NCBI RefSeq assembly: GCF_003946325.1 | Contig: NZ_RHNT01000005.1 | Coordinates: 1 to 64,000, forward strand | DNA length: 64,000 bases | From: Companilactobacillus furfuricola | GTDB lineage: Bacteria > Bacillota > Bacilli > Lactobacillales > Lactobacillaceae | Direction of reading: 5' to 3' | Part shown: piece after piece, positions 8,576 through 17,213 of the stretch | Layout: the number at the start of each line of letters is the position of its first letter | How positions within the stretch are numbered: position 1 is the first letter of the stretch | Position numbers and translations under genes: made by a program | Notes under the pieces: generated by a model | What the model saw: the letters and a program-made list of their open reading frames with translations, nothing else | What the model was told of the DNA's origin: nothing | Database searches by the model: none

Positions 8576-8840
8576 AACCAAGACTCCCATCTAAAAAACG
8601 TTAACTATAATTACCATTATAATAAAGAGCCACTAATTAAACTAGTCATTAAAAAGGAAAGCCTGCACAAACGTCAATTTTTTAACAAATTATTTTTCCC
8701 AGAAAGTGGTCAAAATTAAGATATAGCGTTATAAAATCAAATAATAAGTTTACTTAAGATTTAAAGTCAGGTGTAGAAAGTCAAGAAAAAAATTGATACG
8801 CTAAACAAGACGAAACAAAGGGTAATAAGGGGGAAACAAC

Positions 8841-9818
8841 ATGTTTTCAAAGAAAATAATAGCCAGCCTAGCCACCGCAGCAGCCTTAACTGGCGCAGGC
8901 TTTCTAACCACAAATGAAATAGCACCACAAACCTTCTCCGCACAAGAAGTAAAAGCAGGATCGATCAACGATTACATCGCCAATCAAGGCATCCAACCAG
9001 TATCGATCCAATTTCGCGAAGGAACCTTCAACGAATGGTTCGGCTACGAAAACGGCGTCGGCAAACCAGAAGGCGTAGTAGTCCACGAAACAGCAGACCC
9101 CAATGCTACCGCCGAAAATGAAGTATCCTACTTCAACAACTATTGGGAATCGATTCAAACCTACGTCCACGCCTTCGTAGACAGCTCCGAAATCATCAAC
9201 ATCCACAGCGCCGACTACGGAGTATGGGGAGCAGGCCCAACAGCCAACAGCAAATACATCCAAGTAGAACTATGTGAAGAACACACCACAGACGCTTTCG
9301 CCCGTTCAGTAGCCAACGACGCCTACTACGTAGCCTACCGCTTGCACCAATACGGCCTACCAGTAGAATACGGCAAAACCGTAGTATCCCACGACCAAGT
9401 ATCCAAAATGTACGGCGAAACCGACCACACAGACCCAACAGGCTACTTCGCCAACTGGGGCTACAGCATGGAACAATTCGTCCAACTAGTCCAAAAATAC
9501 TACAACCAAATGGGCGGATCAAACACCAACAGTGGCTCAAACAGTGGTACAAACAGCAACACAAACACCGGAACCAACAACGGAGGCGTAACATCAAACA
9601 GCTCCGAAGGAACCGTAAAAGTAACCAACCCAGCCAGCTTCATGGCTCCACTAGTAGGCTTCAACACAAACGGATCAACAACCAGCTCCAACCGAGGCCT
9701 GGCCAACGACACCGACTGGTACACAGACCAATCAAGAGACTACAACGGACACAGATACTACCGAGTATCAACAAACGAATGGGTAATCGACACCTACGCC
9801 ACATTCACAGCCAAATAG
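8841..9818 (+). CDS. Secreted N-acetylmuramoyl-L-alanine amidase with C-terminal SH3-like domain
   Basis: A 325-residue cell-wall hydrolase. Signal peptide about 1-38; Amidase_2 (T7-lysozyme-like) domain about 52-222 with V-V-V-H-E (His82/Glu83), His110 and D-H-T-D-P (His196, Asp198) as zinc/catalytic candidates. A Ser/Asn/Thr/Gly linker (227-260) and a C-terminal SH3_8-type wall-binding domain (about 265-325) follow. Such proteins cleave the amide between MurNAc and L-Ala. GGGGG precedes the ATG. Codon use is extreme: the last 37 sense codons end in A or C except two TGG Trp codons. The convergent permease shows the same plus-strand bias, so this is DNA strand skew rather than ordinary codon preference. 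Confidence 0.9.
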   Translation: MFSKKIIASLATAAALTGAGFLTTNEIAPQTFSAQEVKAGSINDYIANQGIQPVSIQFREGTFNEWFGYENGVGKPEGVVVHETADPNATAENEVSYFNNYWESIQTYVHAFVDSSEIINIHSADYGVWGAGPTANSKYIQVELCEEHTTDAFARSVANDAYYVAYRLHQYGLPVEYGKTVVSHDQVSKMYGETDHTDPTGYFANWGYSMEQFVQLVQKYYNQMGGSNTNSGSNSGTNSNTNTGTNNGGVTSNSSEGTVKVTNPASFMAPLVGFNTNGSTTSSNRGLANDTDWYTDQSRDYNGHRYYRVSTNEWVIDTYATFTAK

Positions 9819-9824
9819 AAAAAG

Positions 9825-9856
9825 AAAAAGTCAGCCAAAAAACGGCTGACTTTTTT
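9825..9856 (+). terminator. Amidase terminator, left boundary of repeat block 1
   Basis: GTCAGCC/GGCTGAC stem flanked by A and T runs. The same stem, with a shorter loop, ends deoR at 18152-18179 and begins block 2. Confidence 0.9.
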
Positions 9857-10364
9857 AAAACCCAAAAACAAAATATAGAGGAATAGCAAGAGTGCGAGAG
9901 AAACGAGCACGCGAGCCAGAAACAAATAAACAGAGAAAAAAACAAAGCTAAGAACCAGGCAAGAGCACGAGGAACGAGTACGCGAGCCAGAAACAAATAA
10001 ACAGAGAAAAAAAACAAAGCTAAGAACCAGGCAAGAGCACGAGGAACGAGTGCGCGAGCCAGAAACGGAAGCAAAAGAAGAATAAAAGTATTTAATCTTA
10101 TCTAACAAAACATTGAAAAGAAAGGCAGCAAAAGCAATGTAAGTCAGGAAACAAATTGAGTGGAGCGAAGTCCCACGAACCGAGAAAAAAGTCGGAAATC
10201 GAAATAGAGAATATATCCTAACAAGGAAAAGAAGCTCCTATTCCCCACCAGAATGGATAAAGCCTGAGATAGACATGTGAGAAATAGGACGAGCAAACAG
10301 TGCCAATTTGTACAAAATAAATCGGTAAAACTCAAACAAAAGGGGGGATTATAACTCTATCTAG
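9857..10364 (+). repeat. Repeat block 1, GA-rich arm with 72-73-bp tandem repeats
   Basis: Three tandem units start at 9886, 9959 and 10031, each containing GCAAGAG(C/T)(A/G)CGAG, ACGAG and CCAGAAAC. Then come GTAAGTCAGGAAACAA, a GTGG...CCAC hairpin (10160-10176), GAGATAGACATGTGAGAAAT and ATCGGTAAAACTCAAAC leading into the core. The strand is strikingly poor in T. Block 2 and inverted block 3 share the same order of motifs. Open reading frames here give only low-complexity peptides, and I regard none as real. Confidence 0.85.
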
Positions 10365-10369
10365 ACGGA

Positions 10370-10519
10370 GGGGCCCGGGGATACAGACCTCAGTGGTGAA
10401 ATTTCACTTGGCGACGAAGGAGCTTAGTGAAAGGTGCAGTTTTGAAACAAGCGAGCGCCCTTTGCTTGATTGGTTCAAAATGTGCCCACCACGTTCCAGC
10501 GTCTGTATCCCCGGGCCCC
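10370..10519 (+). repeat. Family-1 structured core, copy 1 (candidate ncRNA)
   Basis: 150 bp bounded by a perfect 19-bp inverted repeat (GGGGCCCGGGGATACAGAC at 10370-10388, complement at 10501-10519). Inside are helices GGTG/CACC, TTTCAC/GTGAAA, GTTTTGAA/TTCAAAAT and CGAGC/GCTTG around the invariant TTGGCGACGAAGGAGCTTAG. G-T pairs in the last two helices favour a plus-strand RNA. Conserved sequence continues to about 10545. No start/stop-bounded ORF of any quality lies here. Confidence 0.8.
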
Positions 10520-10564
10520 GGAGTCGGCATTGAACGTACCACCAAAATACTACCTACAAACTCG

Positions 10565-11851
10565 TCACCCAACAAACAAAGCCTCAGCAAAAATCTGAAC
10601 CAAAAACAAAACCGAAATAACAACCAAAAGCAAAGACATCTCACTATGATCACCAACAACCATCTTCAAAACCGGATAAACAATAAACCCAAAAGCCATC
10701 CCAGCAGAAATAGACCCACTAAGCGGAATCAAAACAAAAATCAAAAACGCCGGTATCCACTCGCTCAAATCATCATAATCAATATTAGCCAAATTCTGCA
10801 TCATCAAAGCCCCAGTAATAATAATCACAGGAGCAATAGCAGCTTCAGGAACAAACCTCAAAAAAGAAATAAAAGGCAGAGCAACTGCGAACAAAATCCC
10901 AGAAGTCAAAGACATGATCCCAGTCTTACCGCCACTCTTGATCCCAGCAGCACTCTCAGCAGCAGCCACAGTCGGACTAGTCCCAAGAAAGCCCGACAAA
11001 AATGTAGCTACAGAACTAGCTTGAAAAGCTTTCTTAAACAACTTCTTATCCGGCAGTAAACCTTCTAAAATACCCATCGACTCAAAAACCAATATCATCG
11101 TCATCGAAAAAACAGCCAGCAAAAACTTCAAAGAAAACAACTCTGAAAAATCGCCTTGAAAAAGTAGCTCGCCATATTTACTCAACATCGAAATATCAGT
11201 CTGGGGAGTTTTAGTTGTGATGCCAAAGAAAAACGCCATCACACTAGTTAAAACAATACCTATGATAAAGCTTCCAGGGATCCTCTTTATAAAAAGTCCT
11301 AACGTTACTAACAAACCAAATAGGGCTAGTAACACAGCTGGATCAGATAAATTCCCTAGCGACAATAAAGATCCGTTAGCCCCCTGCTTGATCAAGCCAG
11401 CTTTTTGCAGACCGATCACGACCAAAAACATCCCTATTCCCGTCGTGATACCGATCTTCAAACTACTGGGAACAGCGGCAGCAAGCAAGTCGCTCAATTT
11501 AGAAAAACTGATCAACATGTAAACCACACTGCTGAAAATACTAATGGCAATCGCCTGTTGAAAACTCAATTGCATACCAACTACTAACGTGTACGTGAAA
11601 AAGGCGTTGACACCCATACCTGGGGTAATAATGATCGGTGCGTTCGCCCAAAACGCCATCAACAAGCAACCAATGATCGAGGCAAAAATCGTTGCAAAAA
11701 CGCTCAATTCAACTGGTATCGAAGCATCTTTCAAGATCATCGGATTGACGATAATAATATAAGAAATCGTGAAAAATCCCGTGATCCCGGCGATGATCTC
11801 CGTTTTGATATCTGACTTAGTTAACTTATTCCATCCTAAATAGTTAAACAT
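10565..11851 (-). CDS. NCS2/AzgA-type purine (adenine/guanine/hypoxanthine) permease
   Basis: A 428-residue integral membrane permease of the AzgA branch of nucleobase transporters, with about 12 hydrophobic segments. Family motifs include T-P-G-M-G-V-N-A-F-F near residue 75 and the signature around G-T-S-P-T-V-A-A-A-E-S-A-A-G-I. It is the last gene of the deoxynucleoside operon, 24 bp after nupC, so it probably handles bases released by DeoD. The C-terminal 15 sense codons all end in T or G, whereas the N-terminal half is mixed; the bias rises toward repeat block 1. Confidence 0.9.
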   Translation of the reverse strand: MFNYLGWNKLTKSDIKTEIIAGITGFFTISYIIIVNPMILKDASIPVELSVFATIFASIIGCLLMAFWANAPIIITPGMGVNAFFTYTLVVGMQLSFQQAIAISIFSSVVYMLISFSKLSDLLAAAVPSSLKIGITTGIGMFLVVIGLQKAGLIKQGANGSLLSLGNLSDPAVLLALFGLLVTLGLFIKRIPGSFIIGIVLTSVMAFFFGITTKTPQTDISMLSKYGELLFQGDFSELFSLKFLLAVFSMTMILVFESMGILEGLLPDKKLFKKAFQASSVATFLSGFLGTSPTVAAAESAAGIKSGGKTGIMSLTSGILFAVALPFISFLRFVPEAAIAPVIIITGALMMQNLANIDYDDLSEWIPAFLIFVLIPLSGSISAGMAFGFIVYPVLKMVVGDHSEMSLLLVVISVLFLVQIFAEALFVG

Positions 11852-11875
11852 TTAAAAAACCTTTCATAAATCGAT

Positions 11876-13108
11876 CTACCAAATAAACAAGCCTACGGTT
11901 CCAGCGGATAGTAGTGATACGAGGATACCTGACAGTAACAAATATCCAACATTTTTGGCAATCAGATCATTTTTTTCTTTATCTACTAATCCCTTGAAAC
12001 AACCGATAATCATTCCAATTGTACTGAAATTGGCGAAAGATGTTAAGAACACAGTTAAGACTGCCTTAAAGTGTGGTTGGAAACTATTGATCGTATCGGT
12101 CACTTTACCCATAACCACAAATTCGTTGGTCACTAACTTCGTTCCCATGTATTGAGCCATCTGGAAGGCATCGCCACCGTTTAGTCCCAGCAACCAAGCA
12201 AATGGATATAAGATGATGCCTAAAATATGTTCCAAAGAGATCCATGGATGAATGAGCCCGAGTAATTTGTCGATCAAAGCTGCTAACGCAACAAAGGCAA
12301 TAACATTAGCGGTAATGATCAAGACTAATTTACCAGCATTCAAAATTGAATCACCTAAGAAGGAGAAGAAAGGTTCCTTTTCAGTCTTAGCATCAGCTTC
12401 TTCAACCGTGCCAGTTGATCCACTCCCTTGCATCGTAGCGATCGTATCTTCCTCTTCAGGAACGTTAACTGGATTCAAAATATTAGTCACGATAATGGCA
12501 TTGATAATATTGATCGGAATAGCTGTCAAAATAAATTGTCCCGGCATCATGCTAGTATAAGCACCAATGATCGAAGCTGTGACACAACTCATCGACATCA
12601 TCGCTAAAGTCAAATTTCTTTCAGCTTTCATTTGCTTCAGTTGCAAAGATGAAACTGCCAATGCTTCGGTATTTCCTAAGAACATCATTTCCACGGCGAA
12701 AAACGATTCAAATTTCGGTTGGCCGGTTATTTTGGCCAAGCCTTTACCGATCCACTTGATGATAAATGGCAATACTCCGATATAAGTCAAAATATCAAAT
12801 AACGGAATGATCATCAAAATTGGCAAGAGGACACTAACGACGAAGTCCATATTCTTAACGTGGACCATGCTAGGCAAGGCGAACTCGACCCCCGTGTATG
12901 CTACTTGAACTAAAGCATTGAAAGCATCGGCCGCACCTAAAACGATATTACGTCCGATCGAAAAGCTCGTTAAAAACCAAGCTAGCACAATATTCAAAGT
13001 GGTCATGATCGCGATGGATTTCCACTTGACTTCTTTTTTATTTTTTGAAAAAGCAAAGGCAATCAAAATGAAGATTGCTAATCCAATAATGTTGACTACT
13101 AAATACAT
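11876..13108 (-). CDS. nupC: Concentrative nucleoside:cation symporter
   Basis: A 410-residue CNT-family nucleoside transporter with N-terminal Nucleos_tra2-type helices, a gate region (about 90-190) and a C-terminal domain. E-M-M-F-L-G-N-T-E-A and G-A-Y-T-S-M-M-P-G-Q are close to the substrate-binding motifs of the family. A cytoplasmic acidic insertion (E-E-E-D-T around 225) is present. It lies between deoD and the purine permease in the deo operon, with a 13-bp gap from deoD. It is expected to import (deoxy)nucleosides with H+ or Na+. Confidence 0.93.
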   Translation of the reverse strand: MYLVVNIIGLAIFILIAFAFSKNKKEVKWKSIAIMTTLNIVLAWFLTSFSIGRNIVLGAADAFNALVQVAYTGVEFALPSMVHVKNMDFVVSVLLPILMIIPLFDILTYIGVLPFIIKWIGKGLAKITGQPKFESFFAVEMMFLGNTEALAVSSLQLKQMKAERNLTLAMMSMSCVTASIIGAYTSMMPGQFILTAIPINIINAIIVTNILNPVNVPEEEDTIATMQGSGSTGTVEEADAKTEKEPFFSFLGDSILNAGKLVLIITANVIAFVALAALIDKLLGLIHPWISLEHILGIILYPFAWLLGLNGGDAFQMAQYMGTKLVTNEFVVMGKVTDTINSFQPHFKAVLTVFLTSFANFSTIGMIIGCFKGLVDKEKNDLIAKNVGYLLLSGILVSLLSAGTVGLFIW

Positions 13109-13121
13109 ATTTTATTCACCA

Positions 13122-13829
13122 CTAATCCTTAATGGCAGTTTCTAAAGAAATCAACATCATGTCTTTGAATGATTGTTCTCTTTCTTTAGCAGAAGTAGCC
13201 ACGTTATTTAGAATTTCATCACTAACAGTACAAATCGCTACAGCTTGAGCATTGTTTTTCGCAGCGATGGTATAAAGTGCTGCTGCTTCCATTTCAATTC
13301 CCAATACGCCGTAATCGCGCAGTTTCTCGTTGTCGATCTCGTCATTATAAAAACGATCAGCCGATAAAATATTTCCCACATGCGTCGTCACGCCCATGTC
13401 TTGCGCAATTTGATAAGCATTGTGGACCATTTTAAAGTCAGCCGTTGGTGCGTAATACATGCTGCGACCTAAAATGTTATAGATCATTGACGAATCGGTA
13501 CTAGCAGAATTAGCAATAATAACATCGCGGACTTTGACATTCTTGCCGATAGCTCCGATAGTTCCCACACGGATCAATTTCTTAACACCGAAGAATTTCA
13601 CTAATTCGGTAGCGTAAATGGAAATCGAGGGGATCCCCATCCCTGAAGCTTGAACAGAAACTTTTTTCCCCTTATAAGTTCCGGTGTAGCCGTAACAATT
13701 TCTAACTGTGTTGTATAAAACTGGATCTTCTAAAAAATTCTCGGCGATAAATTTTGCCCGTAATGGATCTCCTGGCATCAGTACTACTTCTGCAATATCT
13801 CCCATTTTTGCATCAATATGTGTGCTCAT
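13122..13829 (-). CDS. deoD: Purine-nucleoside phosphorylase, DeoD type
   Basis: A 235-residue hexameric-type purine nucleoside phosphorylase that splits purine (deoxy)nucleosides with phosphate to base and (deoxy)ribose-1-phosphate. M-P-G-D-P-L-R-A (phosphate site), the E-M-E-A-A-A-L-Y ribose-binding motif and the catalytic V-S-D-E near the C-terminus are all visible. AAGGAGAA precedes the ATG. Position 4 of the operon, after pdp, with a 29-bp gap. Confidence 0.96.
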   Translation of the reverse strand: MSTHIDAKMGDIAEVVLMPGDPLRAKFIAENFLEDPVLYNTVRNCYGYTGTYKGKKVSVQASGMGIPSISIYATELVKFFGVKKLIRVGTIGAIGKNVKVRDVIIANSASTDSSMIYNILGRSMYYAPTADFKMVHNAYQIAQDMGVTTHVGNILSADRFYNDEIDNEKLRDYGVLGIEMEAAALYTIAAKNNAQAVAICTVSDEILNNVATSAKEREQSFKDMMLISLETAIKD

Positions 13830-13858
13830 TTCGAATTCTCCTTCTACCCTACGATTTT

Positions 13859-15157
13859 TTACTCAATAATTTTATAGATCATGTTAGGTGCGGTTGCTGC
13901 CGGTGCTATTTCAATATTTTCTCGGATCAATTTTTCAATATCTGAAATATCCTGACGATTACTGTAGATCGTCATCAACGATTCGCCTGCTTCAACTGGA
14001 TCGCCGATTTTCTTATGCAATTCGATCCCGACTGAATAATCCAGTTTGTCGTCAGCTTGTTGGCGACCTCCACCCAGCAACATGCTGGCGATCCCGATCT
14101 CATCAGCAGTAAGTTTGGCCAGTACTCCAGATTTTTCAGCTGGAAGTTCGATCTGATATTTGGCCTGAGGCATGATCGAATAATCATCAACTACTCGTTC
14201 ATCCCCACCTTGAGCCTTGATCATCGCTTTAAATCTCTCTAAAGCTTTACCGGAACTAATAGCTTCTTCAAGCATCACTTTAGCTTCGTTGACATCTTCG
14301 GTCTTGCCACTCATCACGACCATATAGCTTCCGAGTGTCAAGATCAGTTCCCGTAGATCCTTTGGTCCCTTGTCTTTTAAAATATCGATCGATTCTTCAA
14401 TCTCCAATGAGTTACCGATCTTATTACCCAACGGTTGGTTCATATCCGAGATTACTGCCTGGCATTTCAAACCAACGCCTTTACCGATATCGACTAAGGC
14501 TTGAGCTAATCTAGTCGAGTCTTCCAAAGTCTTCATGAAGGCACCGGATCCCGTTTTAACATCGATAACTAAAGCGTCGGCACCAGAAGCGATTTTTTTA
14601 CTCATGATCGAACTAGCGATCAGTGGGATCGAGTCGACTGTATCGGTAACGTCACGCAAGGCATAAATTTTCTTATCAGCTGGAGCGATATTACCCGTGG
14701 CTCCAATGATAGCCAATTTTTCCTGGGCTACTTGATCAATGAACTCCTCCTCACTGATCTCGACTTGATATCCAGGTATCGCTTCTAATTTATCTAAAGT
14801 CCCGCCAGTGTGACCCAAGCCTCTTCCAGAGATCATCGGTACCGGAATATCTAACGCCGCAACGATGGCAGCTAACGGCAAGCTGACTTTGTCACCGACA
14901 CCACCAGTTGAATGCTTGTCGACTTTTATTCCCGGGATCTTTGATAGATCCAAGTGATGACCTGATTCCATCATCTTCATCGTTAAAGTAGCCCGTTCTT
15001 GATCGGTCATATCTTGAAAATAAATCGCCATCAGCAATGAACTGATCTGATAGTCGGGAATACTTCCATCTGATACCCCATCGACAAAAAATTGGATCTG
15101 CTCTTCAGATAATTCTTTTCCATTTCTCTTTTGGTCAATAATATCGATCATGCGCAT
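13859..15157 (-). CDS. pdp: Pyrimidine-nucleoside phosphorylase
   Basis: A 432-residue enzyme cleaving uridine, thymidine and deoxyuridine. The glycosyltransferase family 3 fold is indicated by [14 protein letters not shown] (phosphate loop, about 79-92), K-T-G-S-G-A-F-M and a C-terminal PYNP_C domain. The start M-R-M-I-D-I-I is typical; GGGGATG precedes it. It feeds deoxyribose-1-phosphate to DeoB, whose gene is 15 bp upstream in the same operon. Confidence 0.95.
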   Translation of the reverse strand: MRMIDIIDQKRNGKELSEEQIQFFVDGVSDGSIPDYQISSLLMAIYFQDMTDQERATLTMKMMESGHHLDLSKIPGIKVDKHSTGGVGDKVSLPLAAIVAALDIPVPMISGRGLGHTGGTLDKLEAIPGYQVEISEEEFIDQVAQEKLAIIGATGNIAPADKKIYALRDVTDTVDSIPLIASSIMSKKIASGADALVIDVKTGSGAFMKTLEDSTRLAQALVDIGKGVGLKCQAVISDMNQPLGNKIGNSLEIEESIDILKDKGPKDLRELILTLGSYMVVMSGKTEDVNEAKVMLEEAISSGKALERFKAMIKAQGGDERVVDDYSIMPQAKYQIELPAEKSGVLAKLTADEIGIASMLLGGGRQQADDKLDYSVGIELHKKIGDPVEAGESLMTIYSNRQDISDIEKLIRENIEIAPAATAPNMIYKIIE

Positions 15158-15172
15158 AATTCAATCATCCCC

Positions 15173-16357
15173 CTATAGGTCATTTAAAAAGCTCGTGCCG
15201 ACTTCACTTCCAGCAACATCAAAGTTGTCTAAAACAGTCGCTCCAAAATCAGCGAAAGTACTTCTAACGCCCAAGTCTCCACCAGCTGCCATTGAAGGCG
15301 AATAAGCGATCAGTGGAACTTGTTCTCGAGTATGATCACTACCAGTAAAACCAGGGTCATTTCCGTGGTCAGCTGTGATGATCAACAAGTCATCTTTTTG
15401 CAAATTGTCTAAAACAGTTCCTAAACGTTTGTCAAAATCCATCAAGGCATTTCCAAAACCGATCGGATTACGACGATGACCATACATCGCGTCAAAATCG
15501 ACTAAGTTAGTAAAGCAAAAACCGGTAAAGTCTTCTTTCATAACTTCATCAACGTGATCCATCCCATCCATGTTGCTTTCATTGTGATAAAGCACATCTA
15601 AACCTTTATTTGAAAAAATATCGCCGATCTTACCGATGCCGTATGTCTTGACCCCAGCTTGTTGGAGCTTATCGAGCGATGTTTCGCCAAATGGTAGCAA
15701 GGCGTAGTCATGACGGTTGGCAGTTCGAGTAAAATCACCTTTACCATTACCAACATAAGGACGAGCAATGATCCGACCGACCACGTATTTAGGTCCATTT
15801 ACCAGTGTTCGAGCATACTCACAGATCTTATACAATTCCTCAAGCGGAATAATTTCTTCATGGGCAGCAATTTGTAAAACGCTATCGCCGGAAGTATAAA
15901 TGATCAGATCTCCCGTCTGCATTTGATGCTCACCGAACTCTTCAATGATCTTAGTACCAGATTCAGCCTTATTCCCGACGATCTTCCGTCCAGAAAATTT
16001 ACTGATCTGATCAAGCAGATCATCAGGAAAACCATCAGGGAAAAAGCTAAGATGCTTCATAACCGGCAACTGCATCATTTCCCAATGTCCATCCATACTA
16101 TCTTTACCGACCGACTGTTCGTTCATCTTTCCGTAAAAAGCCTTCGGAGCTGGTTGTTTGGGAACACCTAGAATTTCTTCACCATGAAGATTAGCAAGAC
16201 CCAACTTGCCTAAATTAGGCAGTTTGAGCTCTCCTTGAAAAGCCTCTCCAACATGTTTAATAGTGTCAGATCCTTGATCATTAAACGTCTGAGCATCGGG
16301 GGCGTTGCCCACCCCAACAGAATCCAGAACGATCCCAAAAATTCTCTTATACTTCAT
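15173..16357 (-). CDS. deoB: Phosphopentomutase
   Basis: A 394-residue alkaline-phosphatase-superfamily mutase converting (deoxy)ribose-1-phosphate to the 5-phosphate. Metal/phosphate motifs are visible: I-V-L-D-S-V-G-V-G at the N-terminus (Asp ligand and D-S-x-G), and T-A-D-H-G-N-D-P and S-D-H-T-R-E near the C-terminus. I use ATG 16357, giving M-K-Y-K-R-I-F-G-I-V-L-D; the reading from 16402 adds 15 residues and crosses the CRE site. AAAGGAA lies upstream. Confidence 0.95.
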   Translation of the reverse strand: MKYKRIFGIVLDSVGVGNAPDAQTFNDQGSDTIKHVGEAFQGELKLPNLGKLGLANLHGEEILGVPKQPAPKAFYGKMNEQSVGKDSMDGHWEMMQLPVMKHLSFFPDGFPDDLLDQISKFSGRKIVGNKAESGTKIIEEFGEHQMQTGDLIIYTSGDSVLQIAAHEEIIPLEELYKICEYARTLVNGPKYVVGRIIARPYVGNGKGDFTRTANRHDYALLPFGETSLDKLQQAGVKTYGIGKIGDIFSNKGLDVLYHNESNMDGMDHVDEVMKEDFTGFCFTNLVDFDAMYGHRRNPIGFGNALMDFDKRLGTVLDNLQKDDLLIITADHGNDPGFTGSDHTREQVPLIAYSPSMAAGGDLGVRSTFADFGATVLDNFDVAGSEVGTSFLNDL

Positions 16358-16377
16358 CGTTTCACCATTCCTTTTTA

Positions 16378-16391
16378 TGATAGCGTTTACA
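16378..16391. promoter_or_regulatory. CRE (CcpA) site in the deoC-deoB gap
   Basis: TGATAGCGTTTACA matches the TGWNANCGNTNWCA consensus at every defined position. It lies 21 bp upstream of the deoB start and inside the transcript from deoC, suggesting a roadblock or a secondary promoter under carbon catabolite control. Confidence 0.65.
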
Positions 16392-16419
16392 TTCATAAGC
16401 AAAAAAAATATCTAGCGAA

Positions 16420-17067
16420 TTACTTACCGATCAAAGCCATACTTGCACTAACACCAAGTCGAGAAGCACCAGCTTTGATCATCTTCTCAGCATCTTCAGC
16501 CGAATGGATCCCCCCAGCAGCTTTAACTTCGATCCTATCACCGACAGCAGCCTTCATAATTTGAACATCTTCTAACTTAGCTCCACGAGTAGAAAAACCA
16601 GTCGAAGTCTTAACAAAATCTGCCCCAGCATCGGCCACGATCTCGCTAGCCTTAGTGATCTCTTCATCAGTCAAAAGTGCCGTTTCGATAATAACCTTGA
16701 GCAGCTTATTATTCTTATGAGCAATTTGGACAACTGCTTCAATATCAGACTTAACAAAATCAAAATTGCCACTCTTAAATTGACCGATATTCATCACCAT
16801 ATCAAGTTCATCAACACCGTCAGAAATAGCTTGTTCTGATTCAGCAACCTTAATAGCAGTAGTATTTGCTCCTAAAGGAAAGCCAATAACACAAGCAGTC
16901 TTAACATCAGAACCTGCCACCATCTCGTGAACCAACTTAACCCAGCAAGGATTGACCATCACTGAAAAAAAGTGATTATCAATAGCTTCATGAGTAACCT
17001 TTTCAATTTGAGCTTGAGTAGCTTCTGGTTTAAGTAACGTGTGATCTAAATAACTATTTAATTCCAT
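16420..17067 (-). CDS. deoC: Deoxyribose-phosphate aldolase
   Basis: A 215-residue class I aldolase splitting deoxyribose-5-phosphate to acetaldehyde and glyceraldehyde-3-phosphate. The Schiff-base Lys lies in F-V-K-T-S-T-G-F; V-K-A-A-G-G-I-H supplies the second Lys and phosphate loop. The N-terminal L-D-H-T-L-L-K-P-E motif is typical. First gene of the operon, divergent from deoR across a 146-bp promoter region. Third positions are T-rich and C-poor near its start, consistent with the skew around block 2. Confidence 0.95.
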   Translation of the reverse strand: MELNSYLDHTLLKPEATQAQIEKVTHEAIDNHFFSVMVNPCWVKLVHEMVAGSDVKTACVIGFPLGANTTAIKVAESEQAISDGVDELDMVMNIGQFKSGNFDFVKSDIEAVVQIAHKNNKLLKVIIETALLTDEEITKASEIVADAGADFVKTSTGFSTRGAKLEDVQIMKAAVGDRIEVKAAGGIHSAEDAEKMIKAGASRLGVSASMALIGK

Positions 17068-17155
17068 GAGTAAAATCTCCCTTCATCTCTTAACAAATTC
17101 ATCTTAGCAACAAACTGAACATATGTAAGCATCTATTTTGAAATAATATTCATAA

Positions 17156-17187
17156 TTGACCAAATCTAAAATTTTTTATGCTATACT
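17156..17187 (+). promoter_or_regulatory. Putative deoR promoter
   Basis: TTGACC at 17156 and TATGCT/TATACT at 17177-17187 precede deoR. Spacing is 15 or 20 depending on which -10 is used, so the exact element is uncertain. The operator for DeoR was not identified. Confidence 0.35.
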
Positions 17188-17213
17188 AATCTCAACAAAA
17201 ATTAGGGGTAACC

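Noticed and set aside
8841-9818. Horizontal transfer as explanation of the amidase's unusual codon use
   Set aside because: The bias is shared by the convergent permease on the opposite strand and fades with distance, so it is a property of the DNA strand, not of the gene's origin.
9794-10108. Overlapping minus-strand reading frames rich in Leu/Phe/Ser over the GA-rich tandem repeats
   Set aside because: They arise from repeat translation in several frames, have no ribosome site and match no family.
9857-10364. CRISPR array
   Set aside because: The tandem units are 72-74 bp with no constant repeat/variable spacer pattern, and no cas genes are present.
10370-10519. Insertion sequence ends
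   Set aside because: The 19-bp inverted repeats are only about 112 bp apart, there is no transposase, and the interior shows compensatory evolution.
10427-11059. 210-codon plus-strand reading frame over the repeat core and the permease 3' end
   Set aside because: It is antisense to a clear permease gene, with low-complexity Asn/Lys/Ser composition caused by the A/C strand skew.
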